64,000 nt of DNA, from assembly GCF_023074185.1 (NCBI RefSeq), contig NZ_JADPKY010000132.1:248001-312000 (forward strand), in the 5' to 3' direction. Each line of letters opens with the position of its first letter. The stretch's first letter is position 1. This document shows, piece after piece, positions 14,920-21,988 of the stretch. Source of the DNA: Bradyrhizobium sp. 132. GTDB lineage: Bacteria > Pseudomonadota > Alphaproteobacteria > Rhizobiales > Xanthobacteraceae. A program made the position numbers and the translations under genes. Under the pieces are notes generated by a model. That model did no database searches. It was given only the letters and a program-made list of their open reading frames with translations, and had not been told where the DNA came from.

Positions 14920-16284
14920 ATGAGCGGTGGAAAAACGGTTGCAGTCATCGGGGCAGGGCCCGTCGGCCTGGCTGCGGCCGCGCACGTGCTCGAACGCGGC
15001 ATGTCGCCCGTCGTATTGGAGGCCGGGCCCGAAGCCGCGCACGCGGTGCGTCAATGGCAGCATGTCCAGCTCTTCTCCCCGTGGGAGTACAATGTCGACA
15101 AGGCCGCGGCGCGCCTGCTGACGCCGACCGGATGGAATTCGCCGGACCCAAGCGCCTATCCGACCGGTGGCGAACTGCTTGATCGATATTTGATGCCACT
15201 TGCGACGCGAACGCCACTGCGCGAGGTGATCCGGACATCCAGTCGCGTCTCGGCCATCAGCCGCGTCGGTTTCGACAAGGTGAAGACCAGGGGAAGAGAG
15301 CAGGAGCCTTTCGAAATCCGCTATCAGAACGGCAAAGGTCCGGAAGTGCTGCGCGCGGATGCCGTGATCGATACATCAGGCACATGGTTCTCGCCCAATC
15401 CGGCGGGCCGCAACGGCTTGCCGGCGATCGGCGAGCCTGAATGCGCCGGCCACATCGCCTACGGCATGCCGGATCTGCGGAGCGCCGATCGCGCCAGATA
15501 TGCCGGGAAGACCGTTGCCGTGCTCGGCGCCGGCCATTCCGCGGTGGGCACGCTGATCGATCTCGCGCAACTCGCCGACGAGGTGCCGGGGACGCAAGCT
15601 ATCTGGCTGTTGCGCGGCGCCGATCCCGCCAAGGCTTTTGGCGGCGGCCGGAATGACAAGCTTGCTGCACGCGGACAGCTCGGCAGCGCCTTCGCTGCGC
15701 TTGTTGCCTCCGGGAAGATCAAGGTCGAATCCGAATTCGGCGTCACGCATCTCTCGGAATCCGAAGGTTGCCTCGAGATCGCGGCCGGCGCCGGCGCGCG
15801 AAGTGTGATCGTGGACGAGCTGATCGTCTCGACGGGCTTTCGTCCCGATTTTTCGTTCCTGTCCGAATTGCGCCTGCGGCTCGATCCCGCCATTGAGGCG
15901 CCGGTCGCCCTGGCGCCGCTCATCGATCCCAACGAGCACAGCTGCGGCACGGTGCGCCCGCACGGCGCGCGCGAGCTCTCGCACGATGAGCCGGGCTTCT
16001 ACATGGCGGGCATGAAGTCGTATGGCCGCGCGCCGACCTTTCTCATGATGACAGGGTATGAACAGGTCCGCTCGATTGCGGCCGATCTCGCCGGCGACAA
16101 GGAAGCCGCCGCAAGGGTGGAACTCGTGCTGCCGGAGACCGGCGTCTGCACGCGCGGCGGCGTCGAGTCCACTGAAGCGGCATCAGGATGCTGCGGTGGG
16201 CCGGCGAAGCAGGAACCAACGGCCTGTTGCGCGGCCGATGAAACGGCGAAGAAGGCCGGCGCTTCGGGGTGCGCTTGTTCATGA
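14920..16284 (+). CDS. Flavin-dependent oxidoreductase with cysteine-rich tail (ArsO-like)
   Basis: 454 residues. The N-terminal FAD-binding Rossmann motif is VAVIGAGPVGLAAAAHVLE (about 6-24); a second dinucleotide motif VAVLGAGHSAVGTL (about 203-216) should bind NADPH; STGFRPDFSF fits the ATG-like motif of this family. The last 40 residues hold seven cysteines (C-T-R, GCCGG, ACCAA, GCACS), which looks like a thiol metalloid-binding tail added to a class B-type monooxygenase. GGGAGAAG precedes the ATG. Related flavoproteins in ars operons are called ArsO and have no settled reaction. The adjacent ArsR2 and MFS gene suggest a metalloid-modifying or -sensing role. Confidence 0.78.
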   Translation: MSGGKTVAVIGAGPVGLAAAAHVLERGMSPVVLEAGPEAAHAVRQWQHVQLFSPWEYNVDKAAARLLTPTGWNSPDPSAYPTGGELLDRYLMPLATRTPLREVIRTSSRVSAISRVGFDKVKTRGREQEPFEIRYQNGKGPEVLRADAVIDTSGTWFSPNPAGRNGLPAIGEPECAGHIAYGMPDLRSADRARYAGKTVAVLGAGHSAVGTLIDLAQLADEVPGTQAIWLLRGADPAKAFGGGRNDKLAARGQLGSAFAALVASGKIKVESEFGVTHLSESEGCLEIAAGAGARSVIVDELIVSTGFRPDFSFLSELRLRLDPAIEAPVALAPLIDPNEHSCGTVRPHGARELSHDEPGFYMAGMKSYGRAPTFLMMTGYEQVRSIAADLAGDKEAAARVELVLPETGVCTRGGVESTEAASGCCGGPAKQEPTACCAADETAKKAGASGCACS

Positions 16285-16372
16285 ATTTGGTTCTTGCAGA
16301 TGAAGCAGGAGATTCTCCCACCGTGGTTCGTGCGCCGTTTCGGCTTGGGGGCGGGAGGACAGCATTCGTAAC

Positions 16373-17581
16373 TTGAGCGGTCGGTCGCTGATCGCGGTGA
16401 TGTGCATCGGCCAGGTCGGCAATCTGCTGCCGCATGTGACGCTATCCGCGAACCTTGCGCAGCATTTGATGCCGGCTTGGGGGCTTTCCGCCGCCGAAGG
16501 CGGGCTGATGGCAAGCGGTTATGCGTTCGGCTACATGCTCGCGGTGCCCGTGTTGACGACGTTGACCGACCGGATCGATGCGCGACTCGTCCTGCTCTGC
16601 GGCTCGATCCTCAGCGGGCTGGCGACCTTGGCGTTCGGAATCTTCGCGCAAGGGTTTTGGTCCGCGACTGCGATCTGGTCCCTTGCTGGACTTGGATTTG
16701 CGGGCGCCTACATGCCGGGCCTGAAGGCGCTGACGGACCGGCTTCCCGCCGGCGACACTTCACGGGCCGTCACTCTGTACACGTCGAGCTTTTCAGTTGG
16801 TGTCGGCCTCTCGTTCCTGGTGGCGCAGATCATCGCTGACGAATGGGGGTGGCGGACCGCCTTCCTCGTGACTGGCTTCGGTCCCATTGCGATGGTTGTC
16901 GCGTGCCTTCTGATGCAGGAGCAGCGCCCCGCGCCGAAGACGGGACGTCTTTTGAACTTCGCGCCCGTCTTCGCCAATCGCGAGGCGCTCGGATACATAT
17001 TCGGTTACGGCGCCCATTGCTTCGAGCTCTACGGCATTCGCACCTGGCTGGTCGGGTTCTGGACCTTCGTCATCTCACATCAAGGCGCGCCTTCCTGGTT
17101 GAGCCCCGTTGTGCTGAGCTTCTGCTTCGCGGTGATCTCGATGCCCGCCAGCATCCTCGGCAACGAGGCTGCGCTGAAGTTCGGGCGTCATCGGGCAATC
17201 ACGATTGTGATGATTGCATCGGCTTGTGTTGCGCTGGTCATCGGGCTGAACGCGACCGCCCCGGCATGGCTGCTCGCGCTGCTGCTGATGATCTATGGCC
17301 TGACGGTGCCGGCCGATTCCGGCGCATTGACCGCCGGCATGTCGGCCGCGGCAGTGTCCGAACATCGCGGCGCGACCCTGGCCTTGCACTCCACCGTTGG
17401 CTTCGGCCTGTCGGCTGTCGGCGCCTGGGGAACCGGCGCCGCGCTCGACGCAGCCGGCGGCCCGCAAAGCGCCAACGGCTGGCTGCTGGCGTTCATTGTC
17501 CTCTCGGCCGGGATCGCGGTGGGTCCACTGGCGCTGCTCTGGGCGCGGGCGCGACCGTCCCTGAGCCGCAGCGCGAGATGA
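16373..17581 (+). CDS. MFS transporter, probable metalloid or organoarsenical exporter
   Basis: 402 residues with twelve predicted membrane helices; the loop after helix 2 has TLTDRIDAR, an MFS motif-A variant. It belongs with 12-helix drug/metabolite exporters. The start is uncertain: TTG 16373 follows GGGAGGA, while GTG 16397 and ATG 16400 lie in frame; no other start exists after the upstream stop. It follows the flavoprotein gene by 88 bp and is likely in the same unit. Export of the flavoprotein's product is inferred from position; MFS carriers such as ArsJ, ArsK and ArsP-like pumps are known in other ars clusters. Confidence 0.8.
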   Translation: MSGRSLIAVMCIGQVGNLLPHVTLSANLAQHLMPAWGLSAAEGGLMASGYAFGYMLAVPVLTTLTDRIDARLVLLCGSILSGLATLAFGIFAQGFWSATAIWSLAGLGFAGAYMPGLKALTDRLPAGDTSRAVTLYTSSFSVGVGLSFLVAQIIADEWGWRTAFLVTGFGPIAMVVACLLMQEQRPAPKTGRLLNFAPVFANREALGYIFGYGAHCFELYGIRTWLVGFWTFVISHQGAPSWLSPVVLSFCFAVISMPASILGNEAALKFGRHRAITIVMIASACVALVIGLNATAPAWLLALLLMIYGLTVPADSGALTAGMSAAAVSEHRGATLALHSTVGFGLSAVGAWGTGAALDAAGGPQSANGWLLAFIVLSAGIAVGPLALLWARARPSLSRSAR

Positions 17582-17601
17582 CGCCGCTCGCCCCGGCGTT
17601 T

Positions 17602-18681
17602 CTATTTGGCCGAACCAGCCCTTTGCGTCCGCGAGAGCCGATGTTTTGCCGTTCGCGCGATCGCCGCCGGGGCCTCCTCGGGGATCGCAAAGCATGAGCT
17701 CGCGTTGATCTCGCACAGGACGTAGGTGTCGGCACCGGCCGCATCTTTCGGACCGTACAGGAAGTCCGCGTCCCAGATGACCGGGAGCGAGCCGTCGTCG
17801 ATGTCCAGCGTCTTCATCATTCCCGGGGTCCACTCGTCCTCCATCATCCTTCGCAGCACCTGGAATTGCGGAGCATCGGGTCCGTGCATGACTCGCGGGC
17901 CCGGCTGGGCCTCGGGCGAGGTCGCACCTTCCGGCGGCGGCGCGATCAAGGCCTTGATCAGTTGGTGCCCGAAGCCCGCGACCTTCGACCCGCTCATGTA
18001 GCAGCGGATCATTCCATCGGGCAGGCGAGGCTGAAACGCCTGGTCGATGATACAGCCGCCCCAGCCGAAATACGGCTCGCATCGGGCGAGGAAGGCGTCG
18101 AGCGGCACGTCCTCGGGCTGGCTGCCGCGCTGCGCATGGAGCACCCGAACCATGGCGTCCGCGTTCGAGAGAGCCTCGACCTTCCAGATGCCCTGGCCGC
18201 CGTTGCCGCGATTTTGCTTCAGCACGCGCGGGCCGTGCGCAAGGAGGCGCGACGGGAATTCGGCGCGGAAGGATGCCGCGGTGTCATAGCGATGCGTGTC
18301 GGCGCCCCAGCCGAGGTGACGCGTGCGGAAGAGCACGTCCTTGACGCCCATTTTCAGGATGACGTCCGGATGCGCGCTCACCCACGATCCCCGCGCCGCA
18401 ACATCACGGAGCAGGGGATCAAGCTCAGCACGCGTCTTGCCCTGATGGATCGGATCGACCCAGACGAGAACGCCGCTGGTCGCGAGCAATTGATCGCGGA
18501 CCTCCTCGGCAATGCTTTCGTCGTAGATCACCGGCCGGGCTTCGATGCCGACGGCGGCAAGTGCTTCGAAGACCCGGACGAAGCGGCTGTTTTGCGCCGT
18601 CGCATCCTGCCGCGCGGCAGCGTCTCCGCGTGAGAGGATGGCGACGGTATGTTGGTGAGAAGGGTGTCGTTCGGTATCCAT
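17602..18681 (-). CDS. ATP-grasp-like Cj0069 family protein
   Basis: 359 residues from ATG 18681. The central part has LLAHGPRVLKQNRGNGGQGIWKVE, where the lysine and glycine loop match the ATP-binding part of the ATP-grasp fold, and the end has PVIWDADFL and VLCEINASSCF, placing the metal-binding Asp/Glu/Asn of the same fold. NCBI calls such proteins Cj0069 family; the reaction is unknown, though ATP-grasp enzymes form carboxylate-amine or -thiol bonds. It converges on the MFS gene with a 20-bp gap. It may be unrelated to arsenic, but it lies at the island's edge. Confidence 0.72.
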   Translation of the reverse strand: MDTERHPSHQHTVAILSRGDAAARQDATAQNSRFVRVFEALAAVGIEARPVIYDESIAEEVRDQLLATSGVLVWVDPIHQGKTRAELDPLLRDVAARGSWVSAHPDVILKMGVKDVLFRTRHLGWGADTHRYDTAASFRAEFPSRLLAHGPRVLKQNRGNGGQGIWKVEALSNADAMVRVLHAQRGSQPEDVPLDAFLARCEPYFGWGGCIIDQAFQPRLPDGMIRCYMSGSKVAGFGHQLIKALIAPPPEGATSPEAQPGPRVMHGPDAPQFQVLRRMMEDEWTPGMMKTLDIDDGSLPVIWDADFLYGPKDAAGADTYVLCEINASSCFAIPEEAPAAIARTAKHRLSRTQRAGSAK

Positions 18682-18958
18682 GCGCAAGCTCCACGAATGG
18701 CGTGCTGCGCAGAGCTTGGACCGAGGCCTCACGGGGAGTCTGCTTCGTCCCCTCGTGAGCGACATTAATGAGGCCATCCGCAAGTTTCAAGACGGTGGTC
18801 GGCGCGGTTCCGCTCGGACAGTGAACTCTTCGTGACGCCCGAACACATGACGGTTGACAGCTTCGCGCTCGAGGCTTTCTATTTGCGGGACGGGGAAGTG
18901 CGATCTCCTCGCGAGGCGACATGCCCAAGAATCGCGTCCTGATCAGCAAGGGCGCAGC
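18682..18958. other. Gene-poor 277-bp stretch
   Basis: No reading frame with family-like sequence or good codon use is present. It should hold the promoter of the ATP-grasp gene. The next recognisable item is the rhodanese remnant at 18959, so this may be the scar of a lost gene. Confidence 0.45.
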
Positions 18959-19084
18959 ATGTCATCATACATCCGGATTTCATCCCACAGATTGTCTCGA
19001 CCTGTCGGCACGTTGGCCGCGCCGACGCTCGTCGACATGCGCGTCGATGCCGGCGTCCTGCCGCGCCCCTTGGGCGCCAGATAG
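18959..19084 (+). pseudogene. N-terminal remnant of a rhodanese-like (ChrB-associated) sulfurtransferase
   Basis: 41 codons starting MSSYIRISSHRLSRPVG and continuing to APTLVDMRVD, which resembles the start of rhodanese-like proteins found beside chromate-resistance genes (the Asp-Val-Arg stretch is the first strand of the rhodanese fold). The frame then ends at LPRPLGAR and a stop, with no catalytic cysteine or C-terminal domain. It precedes the secreted-protein trio. The match is by eye and from memory. Confidence 0.45.
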
Positions 19085-19134
19085 GGACAAGCTCGTGAAC
19101 GGACTTCACCTGGGGCAGGGACACAACCAGGAGA

Positions 19135-19374
19135 ATGAACATGCGAAGGTGCACAATTTTTCACACGGTCCTGCTGTTGGCGCTCGCGGGCGGGCTGTCG
19201 CCGGTCCACGCCCTGACCCAGGAGGAGCTGATCGCCAAGATCCAGGCGGCAGGCTACTCGCAGGTGAGCGACGTCAAGTCGACGGCCGAAGGCATCACCG
19301 CAAAGGCGGCGAGGAACGGTAAGGCTGTGACGCTCGTCGTCGACAGCAGCGGCCAAATCAAAGAGCGAAACTGA
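19135..19374 (+). CDS. Small PepSY-like exported protein
   Basis: 79 residues: a signal peptide (about 1-26, cleaving after VHA) then a compact domain with LTQEELIAKIQAAGYSQVSD and LVVDSSGQIKERN, the pattern of PepSY-like proteins (helix followed by beta strands). AGGAG lies 2-6 bp before the ATG. It is periplasmic or secreted. The DUF1259 gene follows 17 bp after its stop, so the two should be one transcript. PepSY domains are often inhibitors or regulators of peptidases, but no peptidase is next to it. Confidence 0.72.
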   Translation: MNMRRCTIFHTVLLLALAGGLSPVHALTQEELIAKIQAAGYSQVSDVKSTAEGITAKAARNGKAVTLVVDSSGQIKERN

Positions 19375-19391
19375 AGGCGAGGAGTAGCACG

Positions 19392-20300
19392 ATGAAAAGA
19401 ATCATCTGGGCCATGGTCGGCATTGGCATCTGCCTTCTTGCATTTGGTTTCGGCCCCTTCATCCGGGCATACGCCCAAGATGCCGAATGGCAGAAGGTGG
19501 ACGAGACCCTGGGCCGCAAGCCTGCCGTCTCGGACGACGTCCGCCGTTACGGCTTTCCCCGCAGCGATCTCTCCGTGACGTTGGACGGCGTCACGATCAA
19601 GCCGGCGTTGGCGCTGGGCGGCTGGGTCGCATTCAAGCCTGCGCATGGCGGCGCAATGGTCATGGGCGACCTTGTGCTGCTTGAGACCGAGATCAATCCA
19701 GTGATGGCGAAGATGATCGCGAGCGGCCTCGAAATCACCGCCGTGCACAATCATCTGCTGCGTGCGAGCCCGGCAACGTTCTACATGCACGTCGCCGGCC
19801 ATGGCGATCCCGTCAAGCTGGCCTCCGCGATCCGCGATGCGCTCGCCGAAAGCAAGACCCCGCTGACGGTCGCGGCGCCGGCGAACCCGCCACCTGCCGT
19901 CGACCTCGACACGGCGAAGCTCGACCGGATCATCGGAGTGAACGGGAAAGCGAATGGCGGCGTCTACCAGTTCAACGTGAAGCGGCGCGACCCGATAACG
20001 GAAGACGGCATGTTGTTGACCCCCGTCGCCGCGATGGGCGTCGCAATCGGTATCAATTTCCAGCCGGTTGGCGAAGGCAAGGCGGCCATCACCGGCGACT
20101 TCGTGCTGACCAGCGACGAGGTAAACCCGGTCATCCTGGCGCTTCGGACGCACGGCATCGAGGTGACGGCACTGCACAGCCACATGCTGGATGAGCAGCC
20201 GCGGCTCTTCTTCATGCATTTCTGGGCGAACGACGATGCCGTCAAGCTTGCTGAAGGTCTCCGTGCGGCGCTCGACAAGACGGCGAGCACGAAGAGCTGA
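19392..20300 (+). CDS. DUF1259 domain protein, exported (LppY/LpqO family)
   Basis: 302 residues: signal peptide (about 1-29) then two homologous halves. ITAVHNHLL and FYMHVAG in the first half match VTALHSHML and FFMHFWA in the second, so the protein is an internal duplication of a His-rich unit that could hold metal. DUF1259 (LppY/LpqO) proteins have no assigned reaction. It is the middle member of a three-gene set of exported proteins, 17 bp after the PepSY-like gene and 3 bp before the LamG-like gene. Confidence 0.82.
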   Translation: MKRIIWAMVGIGICLLAFGFGPFIRAYAQDAEWQKVDETLGRKPAVSDDVRRYGFPRSDLSVTLDGVTIKPALALGGWVAFKPAHGGAMVMGDLVLLETEINPVMAKMIASGLEITAVHNHLLRASPATFYMHVAGHGDPVKLASAIRDALAESKTPLTVAAPANPPPAVDLDTAKLDRIIGVNGKANGGVYQFNVKRRDPITEDGMLLTPVAAMGVAIGINFQPVGEGKAAITGDFVLTSDEVNPVILALRTHGIEVTALHSHMLDEQPRLFFMHFWANDDAVKLAEGLRAALDKTASTKS

Positions 20301-20303
20301 GGC

Positions 20304-20951
20304 ATGGGAAGGCTTGCACTGGCATTTATGCTGGCTTTGTTAGGGGGAGGGAACGCGGTGGCCGAGACCCTGAATTTCGACAATGCTGCTGCCGGAACTT
20401 CGCCTGACGGGTGGACTTTCACGATGACCGGCAAGGGAGGACCGAAATGGACCGTCGAGGCCGAGTCCACGGCGCCAAGCAAGCCGAACGTTCTCAAGCA
20501 ATCCGGACGGGCGACGTTTCCCCTCGCCATCAAGCGCGATACCAACATCCGCGACGGCTTCGTTGAGGTGAAATTCAAGGCCGTCGCCGGGTCCGAGGAT
20601 CGCGCAGCGGGAGTCATCTGGCGGGCGAAGGATGCCGATAATTATTATGTGGTCCGCGCCAACGCGCTGGAGGACAATGTCGTGCTGTACAAGACGATCA
20701 ATGGCGTTCGAAGGTCACTTGAGATCGTGGGTCGCAGAGGCGGGTATGGCGTCAGCGCGCCGGTGTCATCCGGGCAATGGCACGTGCTGCGCTGCGACTT
20801 CGCGGGAAGTCGGTTCAAGGTGACCTATGACGGACAGCCGTTGTTCGAGGTAGAGGACGCCACGATTGCGCGTGCGGGCATGATCGGCCTGTGGACCAAG
20901 GCGGATAGCGTGACCCTGTTCGATGATCTGACATATGGTGAGATCAAATAG
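20304..20951 (+). CDS. Exported concanavalin A-like (DUF1080/LamG type) protein
   Basis: 215 residues with a signal peptide (about 1-20, AVA cleavage). The rest reads as one jelly-roll domain: FVEVKFKAVAGSEDRAAGVIWR, DNYYVVRANALEDNVVLY, GQWHVLRCDF and GMIGLWTKADSVTLFDDL, typical of the DUF1080 / 3-keto-disaccharide hydrolase-like fold. It may bind or cleave a glycan. The start is 3 bp after the DUF1259 stop, so it is translated together with that gene. It is the last gene of the trio; broken genes follow. Confidence 0.72.
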   Translation: MGRLALAFMLALLGGGNAVAETLNFDNAAAGTSPDGWTFTMTGKGGPKWTVEAESTAPSKPNVLKQSGRATFPLAIKRDTNIRDGFVEVKFKAVAGSEDRAAGVIWRAKDADNYYVVRANALEDNVVLYKTINGVRRSLEIVGRRGGYGVSAPVSSGQWHVLRCDFAGSRFKVTYDGQPLFEVEDATIARAGMIGLWTKADSVTLFDDLTYGEIK

Positions 20952-20984
20952 GCGTTTGGTCACCTACGCCGGAGATTGCCAAGA

Positions 20985-21106
20985 ATGTTCAATGCCTGTC
21001 GGTTGCGACGGCCCTGCTGATTGCGTCGATCTGCCCACTACGGGCGGAAGAAGGTTTGGTCGCGTTCAAATCACTCGATCCGGAACTGGCGCTCGATCTT
21101 GCGCAC
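20985..21106 (+). pseudogene. N-terminal fragment of an HbpS/GlcG-like heme-binding protein
   Basis: Reading from base 20984, the frame gives LSVATALLIASICPLRAE (a signal peptide) then GLVAFKSLDPELALDLA, which resembles the exported HbpS/GlcG family start. The ATG at 20985 is in another frame, so a small indel has broken the start, and the fragment stops making sense at about 21106, exactly where the opposite-strand caspase fragment begins. Recognition is by eye. Confidence 0.45.
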
Positions 21107-21351
21107 GGTCCACCAAACTCGCGCAGGGCTTTGCGCATCTCGGCAATATTGAGATCGGTCTTGATGTCCACCCAGTCGAAACCGGCCTTTTTGAACATGC
21201 CACCGACCAGGGTCGCGTCGTTCACCGGGTTGCCGAGTCTAGGCACGCTCTTGGAGTTGCCGATCACCAGCGCAACGCGCCGCTCAGCATGCGCTGAACC
21301 ACAAGCCAGCAAGATAACAAAAACCAACGAAAACAGCCGAAAGATGCCCAT
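21107..21351 (-). pseudogene. N-terminal fragment of a caspase-like (peptidase C14) protein
   Basis: From ATG 21351 the product has a signal peptide (about 1-23, SAHA) and then RRVALVIGNS, RLGNPVNDATLVGG and FDWVDIKTDLNIAEMRKALREFGG, the start of the p20 caspase fold. The usual next block with the catalytic histidine (GHG) is missing: after REFGG the frame runs into unrelated sequence to a stop at 20989. Two residues also seem lost after GNS. The gene has lost its catalytic parts by a deletion that joined it head-on to the HbpS-like fragment. Confidence 0.72.
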
Positions 21352-21413
21352 CGCAGCCCCGAATAGCATGTCCGCAGCGTAGAGGGAGCCTGCCAAAAGG
21401 CAAGCTTCTGTAT

Positions 21414-21429
21414 TGTGATAATGATCACA
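21414..21429. promoter_or_regulatory. CRP/FNR-type palindrome
   Basis: TGTGA-TAATGA-TCACA matches the CRP consensus half-sites exactly. It lies 63 bp upstream of the broken caspase-like gene and probably served its promoter. Confidence 0.45.
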
Positions 21430-21556
21430 TTCAGTGGGCCATGATCGGAAGTGGCGCCTCCATAGTCACGCGATCATTGTCGGTGAGCAAGGTCGGGGGA
21501 ATAGTGAACTGAGCGCTGGTGCCCGCCGCTGGCTCGCTGAGTCACAGGCACGTCGG

Positions 21557-21820
21557 TCATCCCTGCACAGCATAACAAGTGAAACGGTTGCAATCCTGGT
21601 ATATGCCGCGACACTCGAAGGAAGGTATTTGCTTCAAGGACAGGCAGTCGCGATATCGCGCACGACAGATGTTTAGGCATTGCTGTTTAGCGGTGTGTGC
21701 CGCCGCGAAGGTGAAAGAGGCGAGATCGGCGTCGCGCGCGTAGGGCGTTCCCGAACCTAATGAGAGAAGCAATGCAAGCAGCACGAAGGCGACGGCAAAC
21801 GTTCGATTGCTAGAGGTCAT
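21557..21820 (-). CDS. Small exported cysteine-rich protein
   Basis: 87 residues from ATG 21820, preceded by AGAAAGGA. A signal peptide covers about 1-28; the mature part has six cysteines in CLNICRARYRDCLSL, FECRGIYQDC and FTCYAV, which should form disulfides in the periplasm or outside. I do not recognise a named family. The gene is 168 bp after the stop of the outer-membrane efflux gene on the same strand; it could be a late member of that transcript. Confidence 0.6.
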   Translation of the reverse strand: MTSSNRTFAVAFVLLALLLSLGSGTPYARDADLASFTFAAAHTAKQQCLNICRARYRDCLSLKQIPSFECRGIYQDCNRFTCYAVQG

Positions 21821-21988
21821 GGCTCTGGGTCCTTTCTGGGTTGAAAAACACGGCGAAGTCTGGAGTGTCGCGCATCGGACAGAAATGGCAGGCCAGCGGG
21901 AGCGGGACAGGTGTTTTCGCATCGCATCCATCTTCCTGGCTGCTGACGCAATCCCCACGACACGGCCGCCGCGCGGTTCACAGGCCCA

